Source of the DNA: Yanshouia hominis
GTDB lineage: Bacteria > Bacillota > Clostridia > Oscillospirales > Ruminococcaceae
Length of the DNA: 37,827 nucleotides
Reading direction: 5' to 3'
NCBI GenBank assembly: GCA_014385025.1
Contig: JACRTB010000024.1
Coordinates: forward strand, 1-37,827
The notes under the pieces are model-generated. The model did no database searches, was not told the DNA's origin, and saw only the letters and a list, made by a program, of their open reading frames with translations. Shown here piece by piece: positions 1 to 7,765 of this stretch. Each line of letters opens with the position of its first letter. Positions within the stretch are counted from its first letter, which is position 1. The translations under genes and the position numbers were made by a program.

Positions 1-1
1 T

Positions 2-262
2 CAGGGTGCGAACCTGTTCTTTCAACTCATTGCCAGACGGTATGAGAAGGTCCCAACAGTCTTCACTTCCAACAAGCCCTTTTCTCAATGGAACAAGGTC
101 TTTGCCGATGTCACCATCGCCTCTGCGATCCTCGACCGTGTTCTGCACCACTGTACCGTCGTCAATATCAAGGGCGGGAGCTATCGGCTGGAAGAACGTA
201 AAGAATATATGAAGCAGAAACAGCACATTGTCAATACCCTCTTTGAACAGGGACAAGCCTAA
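2..262 (+). CDS. istB: IS21-family helper ATPase IstB, C-terminal part
   Basis: An open frame enters from the left edge and ends at TAA 260-262, leaving 86 residues. It contains blocks typical of the IstB ATPase C-terminus: 'RRYEKVPTVFTSNKPF' (the sensor-like strand after Walker B), 'ILDRVLHH' and 'INIKGGSYR'-like 'VNIKGGSYRLEERK'. IstB is the AAA+ helper of IS21 transposases and activates IstA during strand transfer. The Walker motifs and istA would lie outside the window to the left. The frame is intact up to its natural stop, so this looks like a truncation by the window edge and not a broken gene. Confidence 0.85.
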   Translation, partial: QGANLFFQLIARRYEKVPTVFTSNKPFSQWNKVFADVTIASAILDRVLHHCTVVNIKGGSYRLEERKEYMKQKQHIVNTLFEQGQA

Positions 263-750
263 TTTTTCTACATTCCCACACCACTGTTTTCCTGCATTTT
301 TAACCGGCGAAAAACTACAAAATCAAATCGGCGTTGACAAGGACCACACGTCCGAAACGAGCAGTAGGCAATACCTTTCCTTAACTCCACTCTACCACAA
401 CAGGCAGAGGGCGTCAATGCCAATATACCCAAAAGTGAATCGGAAAGTGATTTATCGCGGATAAAAAGAAACAGAACCTACCACCGGCGCGGGGCCTTGC
501 CCTTTCGGACACGCATGCCGCGCCCATCAGCTCTGTTTCCGATCCCACAATACTACAAACGAAACCGAGTGTCAATTCCCATTCTATGCAGAAAGAGAAA
601 AATATTCCCGCACCCTTGCCCCGGAGACAAGGCTTTGAGGGCGGAACGAATTGGGAGCGGAGGATGCATGGAGAAGCTACGCAAAAACTGTTGAATCCTC
701 CAGCAAAGTTGCACATAATCAAGAACAAGGCCAGAGAGGGAGTGCTCAAA
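263..750. other. IS21 right flank and non-coding stretch
   Basis: No convincing gene is seen. Just after istB an IS21 right end is expected. Around 430-452 there is a short tandem-like motif (AAAGTGAATCGG then AAAGTGATTT), similar in style to the repeated transposase-binding sites of IS21 termini, but I cannot fix the exact end without the left terminus. The rest up to the ribosome site at 738-742 has short open frames without ribosome sites or recognisable protein sequence. Confidence 0.4.
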
Positions 751-882
751 ATGAAAAGCTATATTCTGGAGAATGGCAACGGAAGTCGGGAGATAGTGGG
801 CGAAGATATGGTGCGGTGGATGACAGGCAAGGGCGAGGAACTGGTGCGAAAGGTGGGAGAGCCGGCGCGCCGCTTGAAGTGA
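751..882 (+). CDS. small hypothetical protein (43 aa)
   Basis: The ATG at 751 is preceded by AGGGAG with 8 nt spacing, which decides the start. The product is 43 residues, begins MKSYILENGNGSREIVGEDM and is charged with no membrane segment. The stop overlaps the next ATG (TGATG at 880-884), which suggests translational coupling to the following short frame. I do not recognise the family. With the next two ORFs it forms a cluster of small same-strand genes next to an insertion sequence, typical of accessory DNA. The good ribosome site and coupled stop/start favour a real gene. Confidence 0.45.
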   Translation: MKSYILENGNGSREIVGEDMVRWMTGKGEELVRKVGEPARRLK

Positions 883-990
883 TGCATTTTACTCCCAATA
901 TGCAATTTGACACTTTCGGTGAGGGCGATATCGGCTTACCCATTGACTATCTCGACCGCATTTTGTATTCTGGTGAAAAAGGGGTGCATC
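882..990 (+). other. coding-like stretch, possible frameshifted N-terminus
   Basis: From the ATG at 882 the frame reads MHFTPNMQFDTFGEGDIGLP and continues with IDYLDRILYSGEKG, which looks like genuine protein. The frame stays open to 1217, but beyond about 990 it becomes Arg-rich and shadows the better-looking frame of the next ORF. Either this is a short coupled gene, or it and the next ORF were once one gene split by a frameshift near 985-995. The sequence alone does not decide. Confidence 0.3.
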
Positions 991-1149
991 ATGATGGAAG
1001 AAGAGAGAGCAATGACACCGGAAGAGCTGGAACAGTGCAAACTGAAAGGAGAAGAAGATTTTATCACGAAAATATGGGGGCCGAACCCAGATTTCGAGGG
1101 AGCCTTCGAGCGAATGAAAAAGGACAAATACTGGGGCAAGATTCTGTAA
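991..1149 (+). CDS. small acidic hypothetical protein (52 aa)
   Basis: The start at 991 (or 994, a double ATG) follows AAGGGG with about 6 nt spacing. The product is acidic and probably helical, containing MTPEELEQCKLKGEEDF and ending WGKIL. No family is recognised. It could be an independent small gene or the C-terminal part of a gene begun at 882 and frameshifted. Confidence 0.4.
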   Translation: MMEEERAMTPEELEQCKLKGEEDFITKIWGPNPDFEGAFERMKKDKYWGKIL

Positions 1150-1216
1150 GGTATTCGAAGCCTCCCTTGATTCCCTTTCTCAACTCGCCTACAATGGAAA
1201 AAAGGAGGCGAATTTG

Positions 1217-1453
1217 ATGAAAACGGTGCAAACAGGAGACTGGCGGGATGGACTGACCGAGCAGGAGATACGGGACGCGGAAGCAGAATGGGCAGAGATC
1301 ATTCGCAAATCCAGAGAGAAACGCCCGCCCCTTACACCCGAGCGGCTGGAGGAGCGGCGGAAACAGGCCGAAACCAGTCCTATGTTCAGGGGCTTGGCGA
1401 ATGGAATGCCCCCGCCGAAGCCGGGAGAGGACCCCTTCGACATAATCTATTAA
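1217..1453 (+). CDS. small hypothetical protein (78 aa)
   Basis: The ATG at 1217 has an excellent ribosome site (AAAGGAGG, 8 nt spacing). The in-frame TTG at 1214 is less well placed. The product is highly charged and helical in the first two thirds (DGLTEQEIRDAEAEWAEIIR, then a PPLTPERLEERRKQAE segment) and ends with a Pro-rich tail (MPPPKPGEDPFDIIY). No Cys pair, signal or membrane segment is seen. Family not recognised. It is the last of the small-ORF cluster, with no terminator before about 1861. Confidence 0.5.
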   Translation: MKTVQTGDWRDGLTEQEIRDAEAEWAEIIRKSREKRPPLTPERLEERRKQAETSPMFRGLANGMPPPKPGEDPFDIIY

Positions 1454-1860
1454 CCGAGGACGGGCGAAAATATTCCCGGCCGCTGACAGGGGATGCAGAA
1501 TACCGGGACGCGGTGGAAGCAGGAGACCACTGGATTGCCCTGTCGAGGTGTTCCAATGGAGAAAAAATCCATATAACAATTACGGCCCGGAGATTACCTT
1601 ATCATCACGCAGATGACCGTTCAGGTAAAAAACTACGTGATTGTGCCCATTGTTATCAACTCAACAGCCAATGCAAATAGACCAATTTGCGCATAACCAC
1701 ACTGCCTTTAGATGGCCCCTGAAGGCTGTTTTCTTGCGGGGTTCCACCGTCTCTTCGCGGAATCTGTCAACCGGTCTGTGCATAGGCTCCGACATCCGAA
1801 GGAATTCTTCTGCACCGGATTGTTTTTCGATCAGAGTGTGTGCCGACAGCAAGAAAAACT
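1454..1860. other. non-coding or decayed stretch
   Basis: Several frames are open for 30-70 codons here, but none has a ribosome site plus a recognisable product. One plus-strand frame reads EYRDAVEAGDHWIALSRC near 1500-1550 and a different one reads YVIVPIVINSTAN near 1630, so this may be a decayed gene with frameshifts. No function can be assigned. Confidence 0.3.
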
Positions 1861-1908
1861 CCCCACATGTCTCACCGCGGTCTGCGGGTAAGGGCATGTG
1901 GGGAATTT
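1861..1908. terminator. hairpin terminator, probably bidirectional
   Basis: CCCCACATG (1861-1869) pairs perfectly with CATGTGGGG (1895-1903). A smaller CCGC/GCGG stem sits in the loop. The left flank is A-rich (AAAAA) and the right flank AATTTT. It lies between the plus-strand small ORFs and the minus-strand permease gene. Confidence 0.6.
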
Positions 1909-2014
1909 TGCTTGGAGATTTTTGAAGCTGTACGGCTGCCGGAAGGGCAGTCAGGTGTGCGGATTCTCTGATTACAGTATATCAGAAGATGAGAATGCAT
2001 GAGAGGCTTTTGAA

Positions 2015-2031
2015 CATCCGCACTGCGGATG
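2015..2031 (-). terminator. possible terminator of the D-aminoacylase operon
   Basis: CATCCGC-ACT-GCGGATG is a perfect 7-bp stem with a 3-nt loop, 46 nt past the stop codon of the minus-strand permease gene. The following T-tract on the minus strand (TTCAAAAG) is poor, so termination here is only probable. The hairpin at 1861-1903 lies further downstream as a backup. Confidence 0.45.
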
Positions 2032-2076
2032 CTCTGCTTTTGGATAGGCTTTCCAGCTGCAATGTTGGCAGCCCCA

Positions 2077-3408
2077 TCAGGAGAGGATCATCGGCCCTAC
2101 AAACGCGTAGAAGACAACAAATGCAGCGGCAAAGATAACGCTCATCCAGCAGGCCTTCAACGCCTCCTTTGTGTTATCGCAGTGGGCGATGCCGATCTGT
2201 CCGGCAAAATTGGAGGTGGGGTATGCGGAACCGGTAAGGCGCGTAGCCGCAAGGATCGAAACGGCAAAGCATCCCATGGGAAGCCCTGTGGTGAGCGCCA
2301 GTTCTCCGAACATACCGGAAATGATTTTAATCTCAGCAACCGCGGCCGCCTCGATACCGAAACCACCGACGAGGGAGGCTATCAGCATAACCGCAGTGGG
2401 GCTGTCGCCTGCGAAGCCGCCCAGCAGATTGGACAGCGCCTCAAATCCTCCGCCAAGGGTCACATAGCTGAGCAAAGCCTCAATGGTGATGAAGACCAGG
2501 AACATACCCGCCTGGGAAGCAACGCCCTTTATAATGGCGTTCATTGCATGATCCACCTTCATGCGGGTGCAGATGGCGACAACCGCTTCGAGAATGATCA
2601 TTACGATCAATGCGTAAGCGGTTCCCTGCTTTGACAAGATGCCGTAGAGGACGAGAAGAAAGAACGCCGCGAGGAAAATCACAGTATTGCGTGAATCCTC
2701 TGCCGAAATAACAACAGAATCCAGATTCTTGATGTCCGTCGTGACTTCGTAATACTCCTTACCCTGCAGCTTTTTTTGAACATGGTTGGCGCCGAGCCAC
2801 GCACCGGCCAACCAGAAAATAGAGAAGGGAAGCACCGCTTGCAACATAAGCTGACCATAGCTGAGTCCGGTCACTTCCATCGTAATCAGTGTAACGCCGG
2901 TAAGCGGTCCGACCATAAGGCCGATTTCACCCGCAATCTTAAAGAGACAGGCAACCGCCGAGGGACATACGCCAAGCGATGCCATAATCGGAAGCAGAAT
3001 CGGCGCGATAACCGCATTGCCCCCGCCCAATGTACCGAGCAGGCCGCAGATTGTAACAGAGCAGATAATCAGGCATATTTTGGCCTTGGCCTGTGTGTTG
3101 ACGCCGATACGTTTTACGATCCAATAGACCAGTGTTTTTGTCACACCGGATTCTGTCATCAGATTGCCGAGACCGGCGCCCATCATAATAATCATTCCGA
3201 TTAGCGCCGTGGTCGTCCCCATTGAGGTTTTGAGCGCGTTTGCAACATTGCCTGGGTCCTGCCCCATCATAAGCGCGGCAAGAACGATGCCGGCAAAACA
3301 GGCAAAGGCGTTGTGGAAACCTTTAAATGCGAGGACAATCATGAGTGCCAGCGGGATCAATGCGAGAAGAGACGGCGCTTGAATCAGGGACCAACTTCCG
3401 AGTTCCAT
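2077..3408 (-). CDS. ion-transporter-superfamily permease (NhaC/DcuC/GntP-like)
   Basis: A 443-residue, very hydrophobic protein with about 11-12 membrane segments. It carries the re-entrant, glycine-rich blocks of the ion transporter superfamily in both halves: 'LGTLGGGNAVIAPILLP' near residue 125 and 'LVGGFGIEAAAVAEIKIIS' near residue 340. The ATG at 3408 is preceded by AAGGAGG with 10 nt spacing. It is the last gene of a three-gene minus-strand operon, 133 nt downstream of the D-aminoacylase gene. The likely substrate is therefore an N-acyl-D-amino acid, a D-amino acid or a related carboxylate, taken up by proton or sodium symport (inference from context). A Na+/H+ antiporter role cannot be excluded. 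Confidence 0.7.
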   Translation of the reverse strand: MELGSWSLIQAPSLLALIPLALMIVLAFKGFHNAFACFAGIVLAALMMGQDPGNVANALKTSMGTTTALIGMIIMMGAGLGNLMTESGVTKTLVYWIVKRIGVNTQAKAKICLIICSVTICGLLGTLGGGNAVIAPILLPIMASLGVCPSAVACLFKIAGEIGLMVGPLTGVTLITMEVTGLSYGQLMLQAVLPFSIFWLAGAWLGANHVQKKLQGKEYYEVTTDIKNLDSVVISAEDSRNTVIFLAAFFLLVLYGILSKQGTAYALIVMIILEAVVAICTRMKVDHAMNAIIKGVASQAGMFLVFITIEALLSYVTLGGGFEALSNLLGGFAGDSPTAVMLIASLVGGFGIEAAAVAEIKIISGMFGELALTTGLPMGCFAVSILAATRLTGSAYPTSNFAGQIGIAHCDNTKEALKACWMSVIFAAAFVVFYAFVGPMILS

Positions 3409-3541
3409 AAAACAATGACCTCCTTAATTTTTACTTGGCTGCAATCATGTAAAATTACAGTCAAGGGATTAACGGGATACAAAGTGTTTGGTTATCTTCG
3501 CGTCTCGATATCATTGAGACGGGGCAGCAGGATAAGCGGTT

Positions 3542-5146
3542 TTATCGCTGTGCTCCTGCATCCTCGCGCAAAAGGACTTCCCCCATTCGCCAGTCGGTCA
3601 AACCGCCGTCATGGTAGGCAAGCTTTCCGTTCACGACAACATCCGTAATCCCCACCGGGCGGACTTTGGAATCCATAAAGGTGGAGCGGCTGGCAACGCG
3701 CTGAGGATCAAAGACCACCAAATCTGCTGACAGGCCTTCGCGGATTCTGCCGCGGTCCTGAAGCCCAAGGATCTCGGCGGGCAGACCTGTGAGCTTATAA
3801 ACGGCATCCTCGAGCGGCATGAGCCGGTGCTCGCGTACAGTCTGGAGAAATTGGGGGAAGGTGGAAAAGTTGCGCGGATGGGGATTGGTCTTTGTAATCC
3901 GCGGATCATAGGACATCGAATATCCGTCGCTGCCCACACAGATAAACATCTGCCGCATAATATTCAGCATATCCGCCTCATTCATGCAGAAATAGACAGC
4001 CGCGACGCTGGTATCACATTCGAGCAAAATTTTGATGACCGCATCAACCTCGCTCAGGCCGAACTGCTTCGCTAATTCGCTGACATATTTTCCTTCATAT
4101 TCGGGACGGCAGCCGTGGGTTCCCGAAATCAGAATCGTATCCGCACCGCCGCGGTTGTTCATTTCCCGGCCAATCTCTTCGCAGAGGGTGCCCTCCCTTA
4201 TGCGCAGACGTTCCATCATTTTGTGCGTGCCGCCCTCATGTGACCAATGCGGCATCAGTACGGTCAGGGAGGTGCTGCCCGCGGTAAAAGGATACTGGTC
4301 GCAGGTAATGTTTAATCCGCGCGCCCTGGCATCGGTGATTTTTTTCAGCAGTTCCGCTCCCTTGCCCCACTGCGACTTGCCCATAAGCTTCAGGTGCGAA
4401 ATTTGCAGATGCACGCCGGATTTTTCTGTAATTTCCAGCATTTCGTCGAGTGCTTCAAAGACACGGGGGCCTTCGTTGCGCATATGGACGGTGAGAAGGG
4501 CATCATGCTTTTTCAGAACCTTTGCCAGTTCAATCAGTTCTTCCTTTGCGCTGAAGGCGCTGGGCGGATAAATCAGCCCCAGACTCATGCCGAACGCACC
4601 GCGCGAAAGCTCCCGGTCAAGCATTGCCTTGAGCTGTTCCATTTCCTCATCGGAGGGCGCCCGGTTTACAAACCCCATCACTGCAAGGCGCAGTGTGCCG
4701 TGGCCAACCAGTACGCCGTAATTGATGGAGGCGCCATGCGCTTTGACATCCGCCGCGTAATCTGTCACGGATAAGTGTGCGGGCTTCAGCCCACCGAGCG
4801 GAAGCTCCAGCTGGGATGAAAAATATTCGTTGATTTCGTCGAGATGTTCCGGTGTAGCGGGGAGGCAGGAAATTCCACAGTTCCCGGTAATCTCAGTTGT
4901 GACCCCCTGCGCAATTTTACTTTCCACGGTGTAATTCAACAAAGGAGAAGCATCCGAGTGGGTGTGGATATCGATGAAGCCCGGCGCTATTACTTTTCCG
5001 CTGATATCCAACGTTTCCGCCGCCTCGACGCCCTGCGTTGTGATCAGGGCAATTTTCCCGTTCGCTATACAGATATTTGCCGGATAGGGCGCTTTTCGTG
5101 TGCCATCCACCACCACCCCACCCTTAAGGATCAGATCAAACGTCAT
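3542..5146 (-). CDS. N-acyl-D-amino-acid deacylase (D-aminoacylase)
   Basis: A 534-residue amidohydrolase. The N-terminal small beta domain (LILKGGVVVDGT) is followed by the metal motif HTH at residues 61-63, then GNCG with Cys90, the cysteine ligand position known from D-aminoacylases. Further in are 'TVHMRNEG' near residue 220, 'QISHLK' near 250 and 'GSDG' near 380, matching the His, His and Asp of the family's active site. Length matches the family (480-540). It hydrolyses N-acyl-D-amino acids to a D-amino acid and a carboxylate in the cytosol. The start has AGGAGG 8 nt upstream. It sits between the DUF3870 gene and the permease gene. Dihydropyrimidinase-like alternatives are less likely because of the GNCG and QISHLK blocks. 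Confidence 0.85.
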   Translation of the reverse strand: MTFDLILKGGVVVDGTRKAPYPANICIANGKIALITTQGVEAAETLDISGKVIAPGFIDIHTHSDASPLLNYTVESKIAQGVTTEITGNCGISCLPATPEHLDEINEYFSSQLELPLGGLKPAHLSVTDYAADVKAHGASINYGVLVGHGTLRLAVMGFVNRAPSDEEMEQLKAMLDRELSRGAFGMSLGLIYPPSAFSAKEELIELAKVLKKHDALLTVHMRNEGPRVFEALDEMLEITEKSGVHLQISHLKLMGKSQWGKGAELLKKITDARARGLNITCDQYPFTAGSTSLTVLMPHWSHEGGTHKMMERLRIREGTLCEEIGREMNNRGGADTILISGTHGCRPEYEGKYVSELAKQFGLSEVDAVIKILLECDTSVAAVYFCMNEADMLNIMRQMFICVGSDGYSMSYDPRITKTNPHPRNFSTFPQFLQTVREHRLMPLEDAVYKLTGLPAEILGLQDRGRIREGLSADLVVFDPQRVASRSTFMDSKVRPVGITDVVVNGKLAYHDGGLTDWRMGEVLLREDAGAQR

Positions 5147-5205
5147 TGATTTACCTCCTATGGCTAAATTTTATTCTTCTGCGTCTTTCAACGCATATGA
5201 ACCAA

Positions 5206-5574
5206 CTATTTTTCTTTGGAATCCTGTGCCATGACGTGATCCAGCAGACGCTGCCGGGCACTCAGTGACGCAACAATGATAGCCCGCGCCGAAGCACCTA
5301 AGTAATTCTGCTGAATGCTTGATTTGATTTCATTCATCTGAGTGATCAGGCTTTTGCCAAGAAAAATGGAACGGATAAACTTTGCGGTTAATGCACTGGC
5401 TGTATTGATGTCAAAATCAATAATTTTTCCTGTTTCACGCTCTACAACAAAAATCAGAAGGAGCTTTTCATGCACGACAGATACCGGATTTCCTTTTGCC
5501 GGAGTTGCAGTTGATACGACACAGACATGTTCTCCGGGTGTGATTTCGTTTTTGCAGAGTTCGATGTTTTCCAC
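5206..5574 (-). CDS. DUF3870-type small protein
   Basis: I place the start at GTG 5574, because AGGAG lies 7 nt upstream of it. An upstream ATG at 5601 in the same frame has no ribosome site. The product is about 122 residues and resembles DUF3870 proteins: a 'VSTATPAKGNPVS' strand, 'LIFVVERETGKIIDFDINTA', then 'LTAKFIRSIFLGKSL' and a C-terminal 'QQNYLGASARAIIVASLSAR' helix. The function of the family is not known. It is first in the operon with the D-aminoacylase (60 nt gap) and permease, so it may bind or process the same substrate (inference). Confidence 0.7.
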   Translation of the reverse strand: MENIELCKNEITPGEHVCVVSTATPAKGNPVSVVHEKLLLIFVVERETGKIIDFDINTASALTAKFIRSIFLGKSLITQMNEIKSSIQQNYLGASARAIIVASLSARQRLLDHVMAQDSKEK

Positions 5575-5615
5575 TGTAGATCTCCTTATGCATAACACCA
5601 TATAATATGCCGTTT

Positions 5616-5673
5616 GTTAAAACAAAAAAGGCTCACCAATACATGGCCGAAAGGCCATCGTACCAGTAAGCCT
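5616..5673 (-). terminator. intrinsic terminator in the leader of the D-aminoacylase operon
   Basis: Read on the minus strand, AGGCTTACTGGTACGATGGCC folds through a 4-nt loop onto GGCCATGTATTGGTGAGCCT, using some G-U pairs, and is followed directly by TTTTTTGTTTT. It lies between the promoter at 5803-5831 and the GTG start at 5574. It would therefore stop transcription before the first gene unless relieved. It could also end read-through from the CRISPR array. Confidence 0.75.
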
Positions 5674-5802
5674 CATTACTCATTGAAGAAAGTGATCATT
5701 CATATACCTAACTTCAACATAATGAATCCCTGTTCTTATTCTGTTTTTATGTCGCAGAAAATAATTCGAAATAACGCTAATCATTTTCTAAGCTTTATCT
5801 AA

Positions 5803-5831
5803 ATTATATATATGAACAAACAGGCTGTCAA
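5803..5831 (-). promoter_or_regulatory. perfect sigma-70 promoter for the D-aminoacylase operon
   Basis: On the minus strand TTGACA (5831-5826), a 17-nt spacer, and TATAAT (5808-5803): every consensus position matches. Transcription would start near 5796 and give a leader of about 220 nt before the GTG at 5574. A 34-codon frame in this leader (5784-5680) ends just before the terminator stem, but it has no ribosome site. Confidence 0.8.
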
Positions 5832-6017
5832 CCATGTTGCGGGAAATTATATATTAAGCATATGTTAAGAAATGGCGACATTATAGAGCACATGAAATGC
5901 TGCCAATCAAGACCGCAGCAAATCCACCGGGAGCGTGAAGCGGTTTTGACATTTTGTCATGCATCGTATCCTAGAGAGTTGGACCAAGGCGGCAGCAGAT
6001 GTCTTGTGATGCTAATT
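5832..6017. other. intergenic between operon promoter and distal end of the CRISPR array
   Basis: About 190 nt with no gene, ribosome site or hairpin I can support. A weak resemblance to a decayed repeat near 5919-5950 (AATCCACCGGGAGCG) is out of register with the 67-nt period and probably chance. Confidence 0.4.
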
Positions 6018-6454
6018 TCCATTGGCTATGTGCTCCGCATGGAGCGCGACGACTTCGTGGTGGACGCCGAGAGCTTCGAGGCCATATTTCAATCCACGCG
6101 CTCCGCATGGAGCGCGACGGCTTCCGTCCTGTATCAGGATAGGTCTCCATTAATTTCAATCCACGCGCTCCGCATGGAGCGCGACTTAGAACGGGAGGTC
6201 TTCCGAATCGTCAATCGCAATTTCAATCCACGCGCTCCGCATGGAGCGCGACTCCTCGGCGGCTTGCAGATGATGTCCCCCGGCTATTTCAATCCACGCG
6301 CTCCGCATGGAGCGCGACCGGGCCTGTCTCCCCGGACGGTTGAGCGGATACGATTTCAATCCACGCGCTCCACATGGAGCGCGACCGAGATCTCGGAGAT
6401 CTGTGCCGATTACCGGCGGTTATTTCAATCCACGCGCTCCGCATGGAGCGCGAC

Positions 6455-6488
6455 CCAGCGCAACGGTGTTTCTCGTGGCGGGCATATG
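6455..6488 (-). repeat. spacer identical to the one at 7732-7765
   Basis: This 34-nt spacer (plus strand begins CCAGCGCAACGG and ends GGCGGGCATATG) occurs again, identical, at 7732-7765, 19 units away. The neighbouring spacers differ on both sides, so it is not a block duplication. Confidence 0.95.
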
Positions 6489-7731
6489 ATTTCAATCCAC
6501 GCGCTCCGCATGGAGCGCGACTCTTCATGCTGTCGCCTCCGCCTGCCCGGTCATATTTCAATCCACGCGCTCCGCATGGAGCGCGACATCCTGCATTTCG
6601 ATTCCCTTTTGTCAAAAGTTCTATTTCAATCCACGCGCTCCGCATGGAGCGCGACGTACAACGTCAACGAGCAATGGCTCCGCACCGGAATTTCAATCCA
6701 CGCGCTCCGCATGGAGCGCGACCGAGGTTAGCGCCGAAAACGCCCAGCTCCGGCGGATTTCAATCCACGCGCTCCGCATGGAGCGCGACTAGCGGAATAT
6801 GAAGTGATCGGAGAGGAAAGCAATTTCAATCCACGCGCTCCGCATGGAGCGCGACGGAAAAACAAAGGTTTTGGAATTCCGTCATCGAGATTTCAATCCA
6901 CGCGCTCCGCATGGAGCGCGACTTCTTTCTGCTCCTCTTCGTATCCCTCTGCGCGATTTCAATCCACGCGCTCCGCATGGAGCGCGACACTGGATTTTTA
7001 CGCCGCTAAGGGCTGGATGGTGGATTTCAATCCACGCGCTCCGCATGGAGCGCGACCCATCGTGCGGTTTGCCCTGCCGCTCTACACCGATTTCAATCCA
7101 CGCGCTCCGCATGGAGCGCGACTACTCCCTCGCGGAAGGAGTGGGGCGTACAAGAGATTTCAATCCACGCGCTCCGCATGGAGCGCGACACGCCCACGAC
7201 GACGCGCCGGACGCGGTGACCGATTTCAATCCACGCGCTCCGCATGGAGCGCGACCAGACCCTACGGCATATCTGGCAATGAGGAGCATCATTTCAATCC
7301 ACGCGCTCCGCATGGAGCGCGACTTCCGCGCCCTCGGAGGCGTTGACCGCCTGCGAGAAATTTCAATCCACGCGCTCCGCATGGAGCGCGACTCGTCTCC
7401 ATTTAATAGGTAGTCCGTCGTTACGCCATTTCAATCCACGCGCTCCGCATGGAGCGCGACTTATCAACGTTAAGAACGGCGTTATCCTTGAGGATGATTT
7501 CAATCCACGCGCTCCGCATGGAGCGCGACATGTCCTGTCCTTCCGGTACGACGACCCGCGCGATTTCAATCCACGCGCTCCGCATGGAGCGCGACGCAAG
7601 CCGACGATGGCCAGCTACGACCGCTTCGTATTTCAATCCACGCGCTCCGCATGGAGCGCGACGTCCCGAAGCATTTATCCCCCCACCTTTCCGGTCCTAT
7701 TTCAATCCACGCGCTCCGCATGGAGCGCGAC

Positions 7732-7765
7732 CCAGCGCAACGGTGTTTCTCGTGGCGGGCATATG
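7732..7765 (-). repeat. second copy of the spacer at 6455-6488
   Basis: Identical over 34 nt to 6455-6488, with different flanking spacers. Either the same protospacer was acquired twice or recombination copied one unit. Confidence 0.95.

Noticed and set aside
1661-1897. 78-codon minus-strand ORF
   Set aside because: It starts inside the terminator hairpin with no ribosome site and no recognisable product.
5680-5784. 34-codon leader peptide ahead of the D-aminoacylase operon
   Set aside because: It has no ribosome site, would start only about 12 nt from the predicted transcript start, and has no residue bias.
5919-5950. Extra decayed CRISPR repeat beyond the degenerate one
   Set aside because: The resemblance is limited to about eight bases and the spacing (about 97 nt) does not fit the array period.
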